Shown piece by piece: positions 44,874-53,449 of a DNA stretch of 64,000 nucleotides (within the stretch, counting starts at the first letter, position 1; each line of letters begins with the position of its first letter). Source of the stretch: Candidatus Zixiibacteriota bacterium. Lineage in GTDB: Bacteria; Zixibacteria; MSB-5A5; CAIYYT01. Under the pieces are notes generated by a model. It saw only the letters and a program-made list of their open reading frames with translations. It was not told where the DNA came from and searched no databases. Position numbers and translations under genes: made by a program. The stretch covers positions 1 through 64,000 of the forward strand of contig JADYYF010000042.1 in assembly GCA_020853795.1 (NCBI GenBank), in the 5' to 3' direction.

Positions 44874-46850
44874 CTACAGTGGCCGATTGACCAGCAGCAC
44901 CAGACAGGAGTCGTCCTCACGCAAGGTGGCATATTTCGCCCGATAATACGTTGCCGTCATTGCGGTGTCGGGAAGAAGATACTTGTGGACGACGACATGC
45001 GTGACACCGGCAGAGTCAAGTTGTCGTTGCTGGTGGTCGAGGTCCGCGAAATCAAGACGGTCGATCAGCGACCGGCCGATCTTGCGGGTGGCTGCGCCCT
45101 CAACGATCGGAATGCCGTGAATGGTCTGTTGCATCATGTAGTACATGGTGGGCACGTAGTCGTTCGGCAGATTCATGTATGCGCGCGGCGCCGGTTCGTC
45201 AGCGCGAGGTACGAGGATCGAGGGCGACGTGACCGGTGTCGTCTCACGACAGACTGAGAAAAAGTCAACTCCAAGCAAGACAACAAGAGCAGCAAATAGC
45301 AGGCGGCCTTTGGAAGAGCCGCTAAGCCAACGCCAATGAATCGAGAGTGCATTGGCGACGATAACTGCCCAGAACAAGTAGACATAGACGATGAAGCGCG
45401 CCGGTGCGCGGAGATTTGCCAGGAACGGGATGTAGGCGATGACGGTATACGGCAGGCCGATCGGCAGCGACTTCCCGAAGAGATGCAGTTGCGGGCCCAA
45501 GGCCAGTACCGCGAACGCGGTGAATCCCAGCCACCAACGCGCCGCCACCCGAACTATCTGCCGGCCTGCCGACAGAACGAGCAGGATCGTAATGATTCCC
45601 AGGTAGGCGGCGGCCTCGTGATGGTTACCGGTGTAGCTGGTATTCGCTGCCCGAATTGGCTCCCAGTCACCGAGCGGGTGCGCCAAACCCGGCACGACGA
45701 GACCGCCAAAGTCCGTCACGAATGTGTTGCGGCCGCCAACATCCGACTCGGCGGTTGAGAGCGCAATCTTCACCATCGGTACCAGCCACGGTGAGAGCAG
45801 CAACACGGTGGCACCGACGATGACGACTGAGCGCTTAATAAAATCACCTAACCACCAACGACGATTGCACAGCGCCAGATAGAGATAGGCAAACGCCATG
45901 AAGTAGCCCGCCATGATCATGTAAGTCCAGTCGCAGAGTGTGTTCAGAAGGAACAACGCCGCGGCGAAGACGAGGCTGGAGGTCTTGCGAAACCGGACAG
46001 CATCCCAGAAGGTCAGGACAAAGAACGGTATGAATTGAATTGAGTTGATGTGGATATGGTGTTGCGAGTGCTGGAAATGGTTGGGATTGAAGGCGAACAA
46101 AAACCCGCCAACCAGCGCGGCAGCCGAGTTGCCGGTCACGCGTTTGACCAACAGGAATGCTCCCAGCCCGGCCAGCGGATAGCCGTGAAGCAACACCAGA
46201 TTGAAGACGGTCACGCCATCGAAAAACAATCGCATTAAGAAGGTGAACAACAGATTGTAGAACGACCAGGCGAAGTAGTAGAGGGTTGACCCTTCAGGGA
46301 AGTAGATGGAATTGCTGAAGCTCAACGATTGCGGGCCGAGCAGTACTTGGTCGTTAGCCCACCACAAGCTCCAGTAGCCGGCAAGGTTGTCTTCCGGCGG
46401 TCCGATCAGGGCGGTGTTGATCGTGCCGAGTGTCGGGAAGAAGTAGATCGCCGTGAGCACGCAATAGGCGAAGCATGCCACCAGCCAATCGTAGCGGAAT
46501 GAAGCGGCGGAATCAGGGCGCTCCACACCGATACTCGACTGCGCCAGCAACCATTTGGATACACGCCACAAGCCGTACCAGAACAAGACAGTAAGCGGGA
46601 TCCCGACGAAGAGATATTGCCAGAAGATCAGGTCGGCACGCGCCAGATAGTACGGCAGATCGTGCCGGGCAAAATCAATAAACGCGACCGTCTTGTGCCC
46701 AGCCACGCTGGCCTCGTAAGCCGAGCGGATGAGATCGTGCGCGAAAAGAGCGTAAAGGATCGCCAGGACGAAAAGGACAGAGACGGTTACGGCCAAGTAG
46801 CGCAGTGCGCGCTGTGACCAGATGAAGTGCAACAGGGAGGGAACGCTCAC
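44874..46850 (-). CDS. polytopic membrane protein, GT-C glycosyltransferase-like
   Basis: 658 residues, GTG start 9 nt after the GT4 stop. At least 11 hydrophobic segments, with a periplasmic loop after the first pair carrying acidic residues (IGPPEDNLAGYWSLWWANDQ) and a soluble C-terminal domain (about 540-658, VPRADEPAPRAYMNL). The layout is that of lipid-linked sugar transferases of the GT-C class (YfhO/PMT-like), which use polyprenyl-phosphate sugars outside the membrane. Last gene of the exopolysaccharide locus; it could add side sugars to the polymer or glycosylate a surface protein. No exact family is claimed. Confidence 0.75.
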   Translation of the reverse strand: MSVPSLLHFIWSQRALRYLAVTVSVLFVLAILYALFAHDLIRSAYEASVAGHKTVAFIDFARHDLPYYLARADLIFWQYLFVGIPLTVLFWYGLWRVSKWLLAQSSIGVERPDSAASFRYDWLVACFAYCVLTAIYFFPTLGTINTALIGPPEDNLAGYWSLWWANDQVLLGPQSLSFSNSIYFPEGSTLYYFAWSFYNLLFTFLMRLFFDGVTVFNLVLLHGYPLAGLGAFLLVKRVTGNSAAALVGGFLFAFNPNHFQHSQHHIHINSIQFIPFFVLTFWDAVRFRKTSSLVFAAALFLLNTLCDWTYMIMAGYFMAFAYLYLALCNRRWWLGDFIKRSVVIVGATVLLLSPWLVPMVKIALSTAESDVGGRNTFVTDFGGLVVPGLAHPLGDWEPIRAANTSYTGNHHEAAAYLGIITILLVLSAGRQIVRVAARWWLGFTAFAVLALGPQLHLFGKSLPIGLPYTVIAYIPFLANLRAPARFIVYVYLFWAVIVANALSIHWRWLSGSSKGRLLFAALVVLLGVDFFSVCRETTPVTSPSILVPRADEPAPRAYMNLPNDYVPTMYYMMQQTIHGIPIVEGAATRKIGRSLIDRLDFADLDHQQRQLDSAGVTHVVVHKYLLPDTAMTATYYRAKYATLREDDSCLVLLVNRPL

Positions 46851-46859
46851 GGGCGCAAC

Positions 46860-47963
46860 TCACCGACCAGCCGCAGCCAGCAGGCGGCAGTAGTAATCTT
46901 CGTGATTGCGAACCATTGACTGCAGCGAGAATTTCTCCATCACCAAGGCACGGCCCCGCCGCCCCATTTCGCCGGCTATCTCGGGGTGGTTGACCAAGTA
47001 GAGAATCTTCTCTGCGAGGGCGGCGGGATTGTCGACTGGAATCAGGCAGCCAGTGCGGCCGTCGTCGATGACTTCCCGATTGCCGCCGACGTCGGTTGCG
47101 ATCACCGGCAGCCCCTGGCACATGTATTCAAGGATTGAATTCGAGAACCCCTCCGAGCGTGAAGTCAAGACACCAATCGTGGCGGAGGCTATCTCGGCAC
47201 GGACATCGTTCAGGCTTCCAAGAAACTGCGCTTGGCCGCCAACCCCAAGCGCTTCAGCCCGCGCCATCAGACGACCTCGTTCCGGCCCATCGCCGATGAT
47301 CCTGAATGCCACATCGGTACGACTCACACTCACGATCCTTGCGGCATCAATCAAGGTGTCGACAGCCTTTATTGGCCGGAGGTTTGCCGTCATGATGACA
47401 ATTGGCCGTGCGGGACGCGAACCGTGCAGCACCGGCGCAAGGTCGACGCCGTTGTAGATAACATCAAAGCGGTCGCGCGGCAGATGCTCGAGGCAGGCAA
47501 TGGAGTCAGCTACAGCTTCGGAGTTCGCCAGAAAGCGATGGGGGTAGCGATTGGCGAGGCGCAGGTAGCACCGTTCCTTCCAACCGAAACTATAGCCAAG
47601 ATTGCGGCGGGAAGAGATGATGACCGGCACCTGTGCCCGGCGCGCGGCAGAGCCGCCCACCAGGTGCGCCTCGGTAAAGAAGGTCTGGACAACGGCGACG
47701 TTGCGCGAGCTCATCAGGACAGCAAGCTTGGCACGTTGACGCAGGAACTTCGGGGTAAACATCCGGTCGAGGTCGAGACAGTGGGTCTCGACTTGCGCAT
47801 CGCCGGCGCGGACAAATTCGCAGTCCTGCAGGCTGACGATGATTGGCTCGAAGCGAGCACGATCAAGCGACGAGGCAAGTGTCAGGAGGCTGCGTTCGGT
47901 GCCGGCGCGGCCGTTGCCGAGCGAGCCGATGACGTACATGACGACGAACTTGCCGGCGCTCAT
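46860..47963 (-). CDS. family 4 glycosyltransferase
   Basis: 367 residues. GT-B fold: N-terminal glycine-rich acceptor loop (VIGSLGNGRAGTERSL), middle linker with VIYNGVDL, and the C-terminal donor site with EGFSNSILE (EX7E) and VATDVGGNREVI-type loop (IATDVGGNREVI). Retaining transferases of this type add sugars during exopolysaccharide or lipopolysaccharide assembly in the cytoplasm. It sits between the GT2 and the GT-C-like gene. Confidence 0.92.
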   Translation of the reverse strand: MSAGKFVVMYVIGSLGNGRAGTERSLLTLASSLDRARFEPIIVSLQDCEFVRAGDAQVETHCLDLDRMFTPKFLRQRAKLAVLMSSRNVAVVQTFFTEAHLVGGSAARRAQVPVIISSRRNLGYSFGWKERCYLRLANRYPHRFLANSEAVADSIACLEHLPRDRFDVIYNGVDLAPVLHGSRPARPIVIMTANLRPIKAVDTLIDAARIVSVSRTDVAFRIIGDGPERGRLMARAEALGVGGQAQFLGSLNDVRAEIASATIGVLTSRSEGFSNSILEYMCQGLPVIATDVGGNREVIDDGRTGCLIPVDNPAALAEKILYLVNHPEIAGEMGRRGRALVMEKFSLQSMVRNHEDYYCRLLAAAGR

Positions 47964-47976
47964 CTTGGCCCTTTGC

Positions 47977-48987
47977 TCAGGTGCGGCTGCGCATGATGCC
48001 GGTCAGGAAACCATAGCCGAGGGCGAAGTGAATGACGAAGAAGATGGTGGGCAAGTAGAAGATCAGCCATCCGGCGGCCTTGCGGCGGACGATGAGCAGC
48101 GATGTGATCAACACGATTAACAAGTAGAGAACAACGATCGCACTTGCCAGAGCGCCGAGCTTGGGTGAGAGCATCCAAGTGAGCGGAAAGAAGATAACGC
48201 CGAAGGTAAAGGCAGCCGTGATCAGGGCGCCTTCTCCCAGCGTGCTGGGGTGTTTGCGGTAGAGCCGCCAGCGACCCAAGCCATAGCGATAGAGCTGCTT
48301 GAACAACGAGGCCAGATTACGACGGGCAACATATTCGACAGTCAGCTTCGGTGAGATGTATGCTTCCAGTCCTGCTTTGTCGGCGCGAGTGTTGAATTCG
48401 ACGTCCTCACAGGCATCGAACGATTCGTCGAAGTAGCCGATGGTCTTAAAAACCTCGCGGCGATACATGGCGCCGGAGGAGGCGGCCCGCACCGGGCGTT
48501 CGCGATTGGAGTAGATGGTCGAGTCAAGTGCATGGCCCAAGGTGGAGGCGCGTGCCAAGGCAACAGCCTTCTGGAACGTCGACTGCGGGCTCATGGTCAG
48601 CGGCTGCGGGCGACAGAGGACATCCGAGCCAGTCTTCTCGAAAAGCGCGACCATATCGGCCAGCATCGTCGGCGAGACGATATGGCAGTGCCCGTCGACG
48701 AATGCGATGTACTTGCCTTGGGCGGCGCAGGCGCCGATGTTGCGCGCTTTGGAGGCCAGCCGACCGGGATTGTCGAGAATTCGAAAGTGAGGAAAAACGG
48801 TGCGATAGTTTTCGGCGACGGCCTTGGTGTTGTCGGTGGAGGAGCCGTCGACGACGAGAACCTCGACCTGATCGAGCGACAGCGACTGCCCCGCCAGATC
48901 CTCGAGAACTGATTGAATGTAGCGCCCCTCATTACGCACGGGCAAGACGACCGTAACCAGGATCGTGTCGCTACCAGCAGATACCAT
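47977..48987 (-). CDS. family 2 glycosyltransferase with C-terminal membrane segments
   Basis: 336 residues from ATG 48987, which overlaps the end of the dehydrogenase gene by 17 nt. Catalytic GT-A domain: TVVLPVRNEGRYIQSVLEDL, VVDGSSTDNT, the metal-binding FVDGHC (DxH-type in place of DxD), and CEDVEFNTRADKAG. From about residue 240 two or three membrane helices follow (GALITAAFTFGVIFFPLTWM, AIVVLYLLIVLITSLLIV). This is the ExoA/succinoglycan-type class, which extends a lipid-linked repeat unit. Confidence 0.9.
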   Translation of the reverse strand: MVSAGSDTILVTVVLPVRNEGRYIQSVLEDLAGQSLSLDQVEVLVVDGSSTDNTKAVAENYRTVFPHFRILDNPGRLASKARNIGACAAQGKYIAFVDGHCHIVSPTMLADMVALFEKTGSDVLCRPQPLTMSPQSTFQKAVALARASTLGHALDSTIYSNRERPVRAASSGAMYRREVFKTIGYFDESFDACEDVEFNTRADKAGLEAYISPKLTVEYVARRNLASLFKQLYRYGLGRWRLYRKHPSTLGEGALITAAFTFGVIFFPLTWMLSPKLGALASAIVVLYLLIVLITSLLIVRRKAAGWLIFYLPTIFFVIHFALGYGFLTGIMRSRT

Positions 48988-50284
48988 GATAATTGTCACC
49001 CAAAGCCGCGGGGTTGTCGCTGATGCGCACCAGATCGACAATCCGGCGGTCGCGCGCGGCCTTGAGGGCCAAGGCGTACTCGGGGTCGTAGTTACCGACA
49101 ACGATGACTTCCGACCCGTACACGACTTCGTCGATCGAGGTGGCGAACAGCTTTTCGATGTGGGGAATTTCTTTCTCGATGAACGCCTTGTTGGAGCCGA
49201 AGATGCGCGCGAGATTGACGTGACGATCATAGATCAGCAGTTCATAGCCTTTGCCGATCAGGCGTTCGGCGAGCCGCACCAACGCCGATTCGCGTAAATC
49301 ATCAGTGCCGCCCTTGAACGCCAGTCCGAGAAAGCCGATCTTCTTCTTCTTGAATGAAGTCACCAGTTGAAAACCTTCGTCCAACTGCTGGTCGTTGGAC
49401 GGCGGAATGGCCGCAATCAGCGGCGCCGCGTAGTCCATCTTCCGAGCTTGATACAACAACCCGCGCACATCTTTGGGCAGACAGGAGCCGCCATAAGCGA
49501 AACCGGGTTTGAGGTACATCGGCGAAATATTCTGTTTGGTGTCCAGGGCGAACAAGCGCATCACTTCGTGGCCGTCGATTCCGAATCGGCGTGCCAGTGT
49601 GCCGATTTCATTGGCAAAACAGATCTTGAGCGCGTGGAACACGTTACAGACATACTTGACCATCTCGGCGGTGCGGATCGTTGTGACTTCAAACGGTGCG
49701 TTCACGAAGGAAAACAACTGCTTGACAACCTCCGCGGCACCTTCGGATTGAACGCCCACGACCGTAAAGGGCGGATGATAGAGATCGTCGACGGCCGAGC
49801 CCTCGCGCAGAAATTCCGGATTGAAGCAGACATCAAAATCGAGATACACGCGCTTGCCGGAATGTTCCTCCAAAATCGGGATGACCACCTCTTCGGTTGT
49901 GCCGGGCGGAATTGTCGAACGATAAATCAGGGTATGGAAGCCCGACTTATTCTTCAGCACCTGGCCGATCTTCTCGCTGACCCGGGTAACGAACGTGAGG
50001 TCGACGTCGCCGTTCGGACGCGACGGCGTACCGACACAAATCATGGAGACATCGGTCTCGTTGATCGCAGAACGCGCGTCCATAGTCGCGGAGAGCGTAC
50101 CTTGACGCACCACATCGCTGATGATCTCAACGATCTTGTCTTCAACGAGCGGGCTTTTGCCCGCAGTGATCTGCTCGACCTTGTCTTTGCTGATTTCGAC
50201 GCCGATGACGCGGTGCCCCTCTTTCGCCAAGCAGGCCGCCGTGACCGCACCTACGTAACCCATGCCGAAGATCGAGATTCTCAT
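48971..50284 (-). CDS. algD: nucleotide-sugar dehydrogenase, GDP-mannose 6-dehydrogenase (AlgD) like
   Basis: 437 residues. Rossmann start MRISIFGMGYVGAVTAACLA, PSRPNGDVDLTFV, NPEFLREGSAVDDL, the catalytic Cys268 in GGSCLPKDVR, and FLGLAFKGGTDDLRESALV. It follows Pseudomonas AlgD closely: similar length, the same position of the catalytic cysteine, the block KPGFAYGGSCLPKDVR, and the same final residues GICW. I therefore favour GDP-mannose over UDP-glucose as substrate, giving GDP-mannuronate; a UDP-glucose activity cannot be excluded. It supplies a uronic acid for the polymer of this locus. Confidence 0.88.
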   Translation of the reverse strand: MRISIFGMGYVGAVTAACLAKEGHRVIGVEISKDKVEQITAGKSPLVEDKIVEIISDVVRQGTLSATMDARSAINETDVSMICVGTPSRPNGDVDLTFVTRVSEKIGQVLKNKSGFHTLIYRSTIPPGTTEEVVIPILEEHSGKRVYLDFDVCFNPEFLREGSAVDDLYHPPFTVVGVQSEGAAEVVKQLFSFVNAPFEVTTIRTAEMVKYVCNVFHALKICFANEIGTLARRFGIDGHEVMRLFALDTKQNISPMYLKPGFAYGGSCLPKDVRGLLYQARKMDYAAPLIAAIPPSNDQQLDEGFQLVTSFKKKKIGFLGLAFKGGTDDLRESALVRLAERLIGKGYELLIYDRHVNLARIFGSNKAFIEKEIPHIEKLFATSIDEVVYGSEVIVVGNYDPEYALALKAARDRRIVDLVRISDNPAALGDNYHGICW

Positions 50285-50307
50285 GACCGCCTCATTGCCC
50301 CCGCAAT

Positions 50308-51522
50308 TCAGGACGAAGTTCTGGACGCCACCAGCGCTTTCAGGGCGTCATACAACACACTCGCGGCCCGGCTCCAGGAATAGTGTTCCGTCACCAGCCG
50401 GTATCCGGCTTCGGCAATTCTACTACGTTTGTTGGCGTCAAGCAACAATTCCTTGACGGCATCGGCAAATGCCTCCTCGCCGTCGGCGATAACCAGGTGC
50501 TCGCCATTGACTAACGGCAGTCCCTCGGCACCGATCGAGGTGGAGATGACGCATTTCTTCATGGCCATCGCTTCATAGATCTTGATTCTTGTCCCGCCGC
50601 CGACCCGCAGTGGTACCAGATAGAGCTGCGCCGCCGCGACATACGGACGCACATCATCAACTGTGCCGGTAACCAAAGTGTCTCTGTCGGCGTGCGTAGT
50701 GGCCACTATCTCCGGTCCGGGACGCCTCCCAACAACTGCAAAGGATACTGCAGGGAAGGCCTTTCGGATTCGCGGGTAGATTGACCGATAGAACCACCAA
50801 AAGCCGTCGATATTCGGCATCCAATCCATCGATCCGCAAAACACCAGGCGTCCAGCGATCTCGCCGGTCTGAGGTTGAAAATACTCCACGTCGACGCCGG
50901 TCGGCAACATCGTGTATGTTTTCAGACCAAAGTCCTGCTTCAGAAGTTCGCCGTCATCCCTGGATACTGTCAGTACTACGTCAAATTCGGCGCAGGCCGC
51001 ACGTTCCGTCCGTGCGACTCTTCCCTGCTCGTAGTCAAAATAGAGCCGCTTCAGAAAGTTTGACTCCACTTGGTGGTACCGTCGCCAGATCATGGTCTCG
51101 ACGTTGTGCTCGAAGAGCACCGTCGGCAGGCCTTGGACGTGCTCGGCGCACCAGGCCATCTCCAGGAAATCACAGAGGGCGACATCGTGCCTGTCAGGTG
51201 TCCCCAATTCGCGGACGAGCGCAGTCATTTCCGGAGACATGTATTTCTTGACAATGTAAGGCCGCTGTGATGTCAGATTGCGCAAGACGCGGAAATAGAA
51301 ACCGGGGCCGGACTTGATCTCCTCCCCGCGCGGAATCGCCTCCACGCGAACGCCGGTCGCTTCCAATTCGTCGATATACCGCTTCGGATGGTCGGGCGGG
51401 ACATAGCAGAGAAAGGTGACGTCGGCGCGCCGGGCGAGTTCGACCAGCAGGTGCTTCGTGCGAATTTTGCCGCCAGTATCGGCGGGCAGCGGAAAGTCAG
51501 ACTTGATCCAGAGGACTCTCAC
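50308..51522 (-). CDS. family 4 glycosyltransferase, PEP-CTERM/EPS-associated type
   Basis: 404 residues from GTG 51522, which overlaps the asnB stop as GTGA; an upstream frame extension lies inside asnB. N-terminus VRVLWIKSDFPLPADTGGKI with a conserved RTKHLLVELARRADV helix resembles the sugar transferases (Stp1-like) of exosortase-linked EPS loci. Donor-site features include FCGSMDWMPNIDGFWWF, VPLRVGGGTRIKIYEAMAM and STSIGAEGLP. It adds a sugar to the growing repeat unit. Confidence 0.88.
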   Translation of the reverse strand: MRVLWIKSDFPLPADTGGKIRTKHLLVELARRADVTFLCYVPPDHPKRYIDELEATGVRVEAIPRGEEIKSGPGFYFRVLRNLTSQRPYIVKKYMSPEMTALVRELGTPDRHDVALCDFLEMAWCAEHVQGLPTVLFEHNVETMIWRRYHQVESNFLKRLYFDYEQGRVARTERAACAEFDVVLTVSRDDGELLKQDFGLKTYTMLPTGVDVEYFQPQTGEIAGRLVFCGSMDWMPNIDGFWWFYRSIYPRIRKAFPAVSFAVVGRRPGPEIVATTHADRDTLVTGTVDDVRPYVAAAQLYLVPLRVGGGTRIKIYEAMAMKKCVISTSIGAEGLPLVNGEHLVIADGEEAFADAVKELLLDANKRSRIAEAGYRLVTEHYSWSRAASVLYDALKALVASRTSS

Positions 51523-53444
51523 GGACAAATCCTTATGGCTTCCGGAGTGCAGCCTTTGAAAAAGATTGAGTGCCAGATCTCGAGATTCAGAAGGGTCCAA
51601 ATCTGATCGGAGTAATTGTACTTCCCTGCCCGATGCAGTTGGAACATCTGCTCGATGACGCTGCGGTCGAAGAGCTCGAGGCAGAGCGAGTCATCGCCCA
51701 GGATCATTTGCCGAGCTGCATCATGATACTCCTCGGCAAACCATCGTCGGATCGGAACCGGAAAGCCGGCTTTGGAACGAGTGAGGATCGCTTGCGGGAT
51801 GTCTTTCCTGAAGGCTTGTCGGAGAACTCGCTTCGTGTTAAAGCGTTTGATCTTCATGTGATCGGGCAGTTGAAACGCGAACTCGACCAGTTTGTGATCG
51901 AGAAACGGCACGCGTGACTCGATTGAGGCTGCCATCGACATCTGATCCTGCTTCATCAGCAGTTCCACCAAGTAGGTCTTGACATCGGCGTAGAGCATGC
52001 GCGCGAGCGGCGAATCAGAACTGGAGCGAGAGTGGTGTTCGAAGTAGGCCGCATAGACGGTCCCGGGGTCGATGCCCTGCCACAAGGGGCCGGACAGAAG
52101 CCGCTTCAGCCAGGCGCGCGAGAAGGTTGAATAGTTGTCGAGCAGTAGCGACTCCAAATCGGCATCGAGATACATCGCCGTGCGGACGGCCTTGTTGCGA
52201 TATGGCAGCTTGTACGGCAGCGCGTCGATCATCGGCCGGATCACCCGACGTCGGAGCGAGGCCGGCAGCACCCAGCGCAGCAGACGATCGGCGCGGAAGT
52301 TGTACAAGGTCTGATAGTACCGCTCGTAGCCGCCGAAGAGCTCATCGGAACCTTCCCCGGTCAATACCACCTTGACATGTTTGCCGGCCAATTCAGAGAC
52401 TTTGTAGAGCGCGACCGATGACGGGTGAGCCATCGGCTCGTCTTCGTGATAAATCATGCGCGGGAGGAGCTGAAAGAAGTCCTCGGTCGACATCGTCACT
52501 TCGTGCTGATCGGCACCGGCGTGGCGGGCAGCGAGTCGGGCGTACTCAAGCTCGTTAGCCTCTCGTTCCGCGAAAGCAACGCTGAAGGTTGCGATCGGAC
52601 GTTCGACCATCCGGGCCATCCGGGCGGCGATTATTGTGGAGTCGATTCCGCCGGAGAGAAACATGCCGAGCGGCACGTCCGCCATTAACCGGAGACTGAT
52701 CGATTCGTCCAGCAGTTCGCGTAAGCGTGTGGCAGCGTCTTGCTCGGAGATGGCCGGGTCAATTTGAATCTGCCCGCAATCCCAATAGCGGACGATGCTG
52801 ACGATCCCGTCCTTGAGCTCCAGATAGTGGCCTGGTTCGAGTTTATGGATTCCGCAGAAGAGCGTCGTGTCGTCGCAGGTGTACTTGAGCGCCAATACTT
52901 GCAGGAGTGCCCGGTGATTCAACTCGCGGCAGATTCCCGGCAGCTCCAGCAAGGCTTTGATTTCGGACGCGAAACCGAAAAATTCCGGTGTGTCGACGTA
53001 GTAGAGCGGCTTGATTCCAAGCCGGTCGCGCGCGATGAAGACGGAATTGACGCGCCGATCATGCAGCGCAAAGACAAACATGCCGCGCAGCTTGTGCAGT
53101 CCGGCGCTGCCGTCGGCGGCAATGGTGTTTATGATCGTCTCGGTGTCGGAGAGCGTGCGGTAGCGATAACCCCGGGTTTCCAAGTCGCGGCGTAAATCGC
53201 GGTGATTATAGATCTCGCCGTTGTAAACAATCCAGATCGTCTCGTCGGCATTGGTCATCGGCTGATGTCCTCCCGCCAGATCAACAATGGAGAGGCGACG
53301 GTGACCGAAACCGACGTTGCGGTCGAAGTAGTAGCCGTGGTCGTCGGGGCCGCGATGGACGAGTTTTGCCGTCATGCGCTTAACGGTGTCGGGCTCAACG
53401 TGCCGATCAGGATCTTTGTAAACCAGTCCGCAAATTCCGCACAT
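51519..53444 (-). CDS. asnB: AsnB-type glutamine amidotransferase, exopolysaccharide-associated
   Basis: 641 residues. Class II glutaminase with nucleophile Cys2 (MCGICGLVYKD, VHRGPDDHG, WIVYNGEIYNH) and an asparagine-synthetase domain with the PP-loop LSGGIDSTIIAA and TGEGSDELFGGYERYY. Such genes inside polysaccharide loci (for example the exosortase-system amidotransferases) probably amidate a sugar or uronic acid rather than make asparagine. Here a uronate made by the AlgD-like enzyme is a natural candidate; that is inference. It overlaps the glycosyltransferase downstream by 4 nt and follows the lyase gene by 5 nt. Confidence 0.9.
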   Translation of the reverse strand: MCGICGLVYKDPDRHVEPDTVKRMTAKLVHRGPDDHGYYFDRNVGFGHRRLSIVDLAGGHQPMTNADETIWIVYNGEIYNHRDLRRDLETRGYRYRTLSDTETIINTIAADGSAGLHKLRGMFVFALHDRRVNSVFIARDRLGIKPLYYVDTPEFFGFASEIKALLELPGICRELNHRALLQVLALKYTCDDTTLFCGIHKLEPGHYLELKDGIVSIVRYWDCGQIQIDPAISEQDAATRLRELLDESISLRLMADVPLGMFLSGGIDSTIIAARMARMVERPIATFSVAFAEREANELEYARLAARHAGADQHEVTMSTEDFFQLLPRMIYHEDEPMAHPSSVALYKVSELAGKHVKVVLTGEGSDELFGGYERYYQTLYNFRADRLLRWVLPASLRRRVIRPMIDALPYKLPYRNKAVRTAMYLDADLESLLLDNYSTFSRAWLKRLLSGPLWQGIDPGTVYAAYFEHHSRSSSDSPLARMLYADVKTYLVELLMKQDQMSMAASIESRVPFLDHKLVEFAFQLPDHMKIKRFNTKRVLRQAFRKDIPQAILTRSKAGFPVPIRRWFAEEYHDAARQMILGDDSLCLELFDRSVIEQMFQLHRAGKYNYSDQIWTLLNLEIWHSIFFKGCTPEAIRICP

Positions 53445-53449
53445 GATTG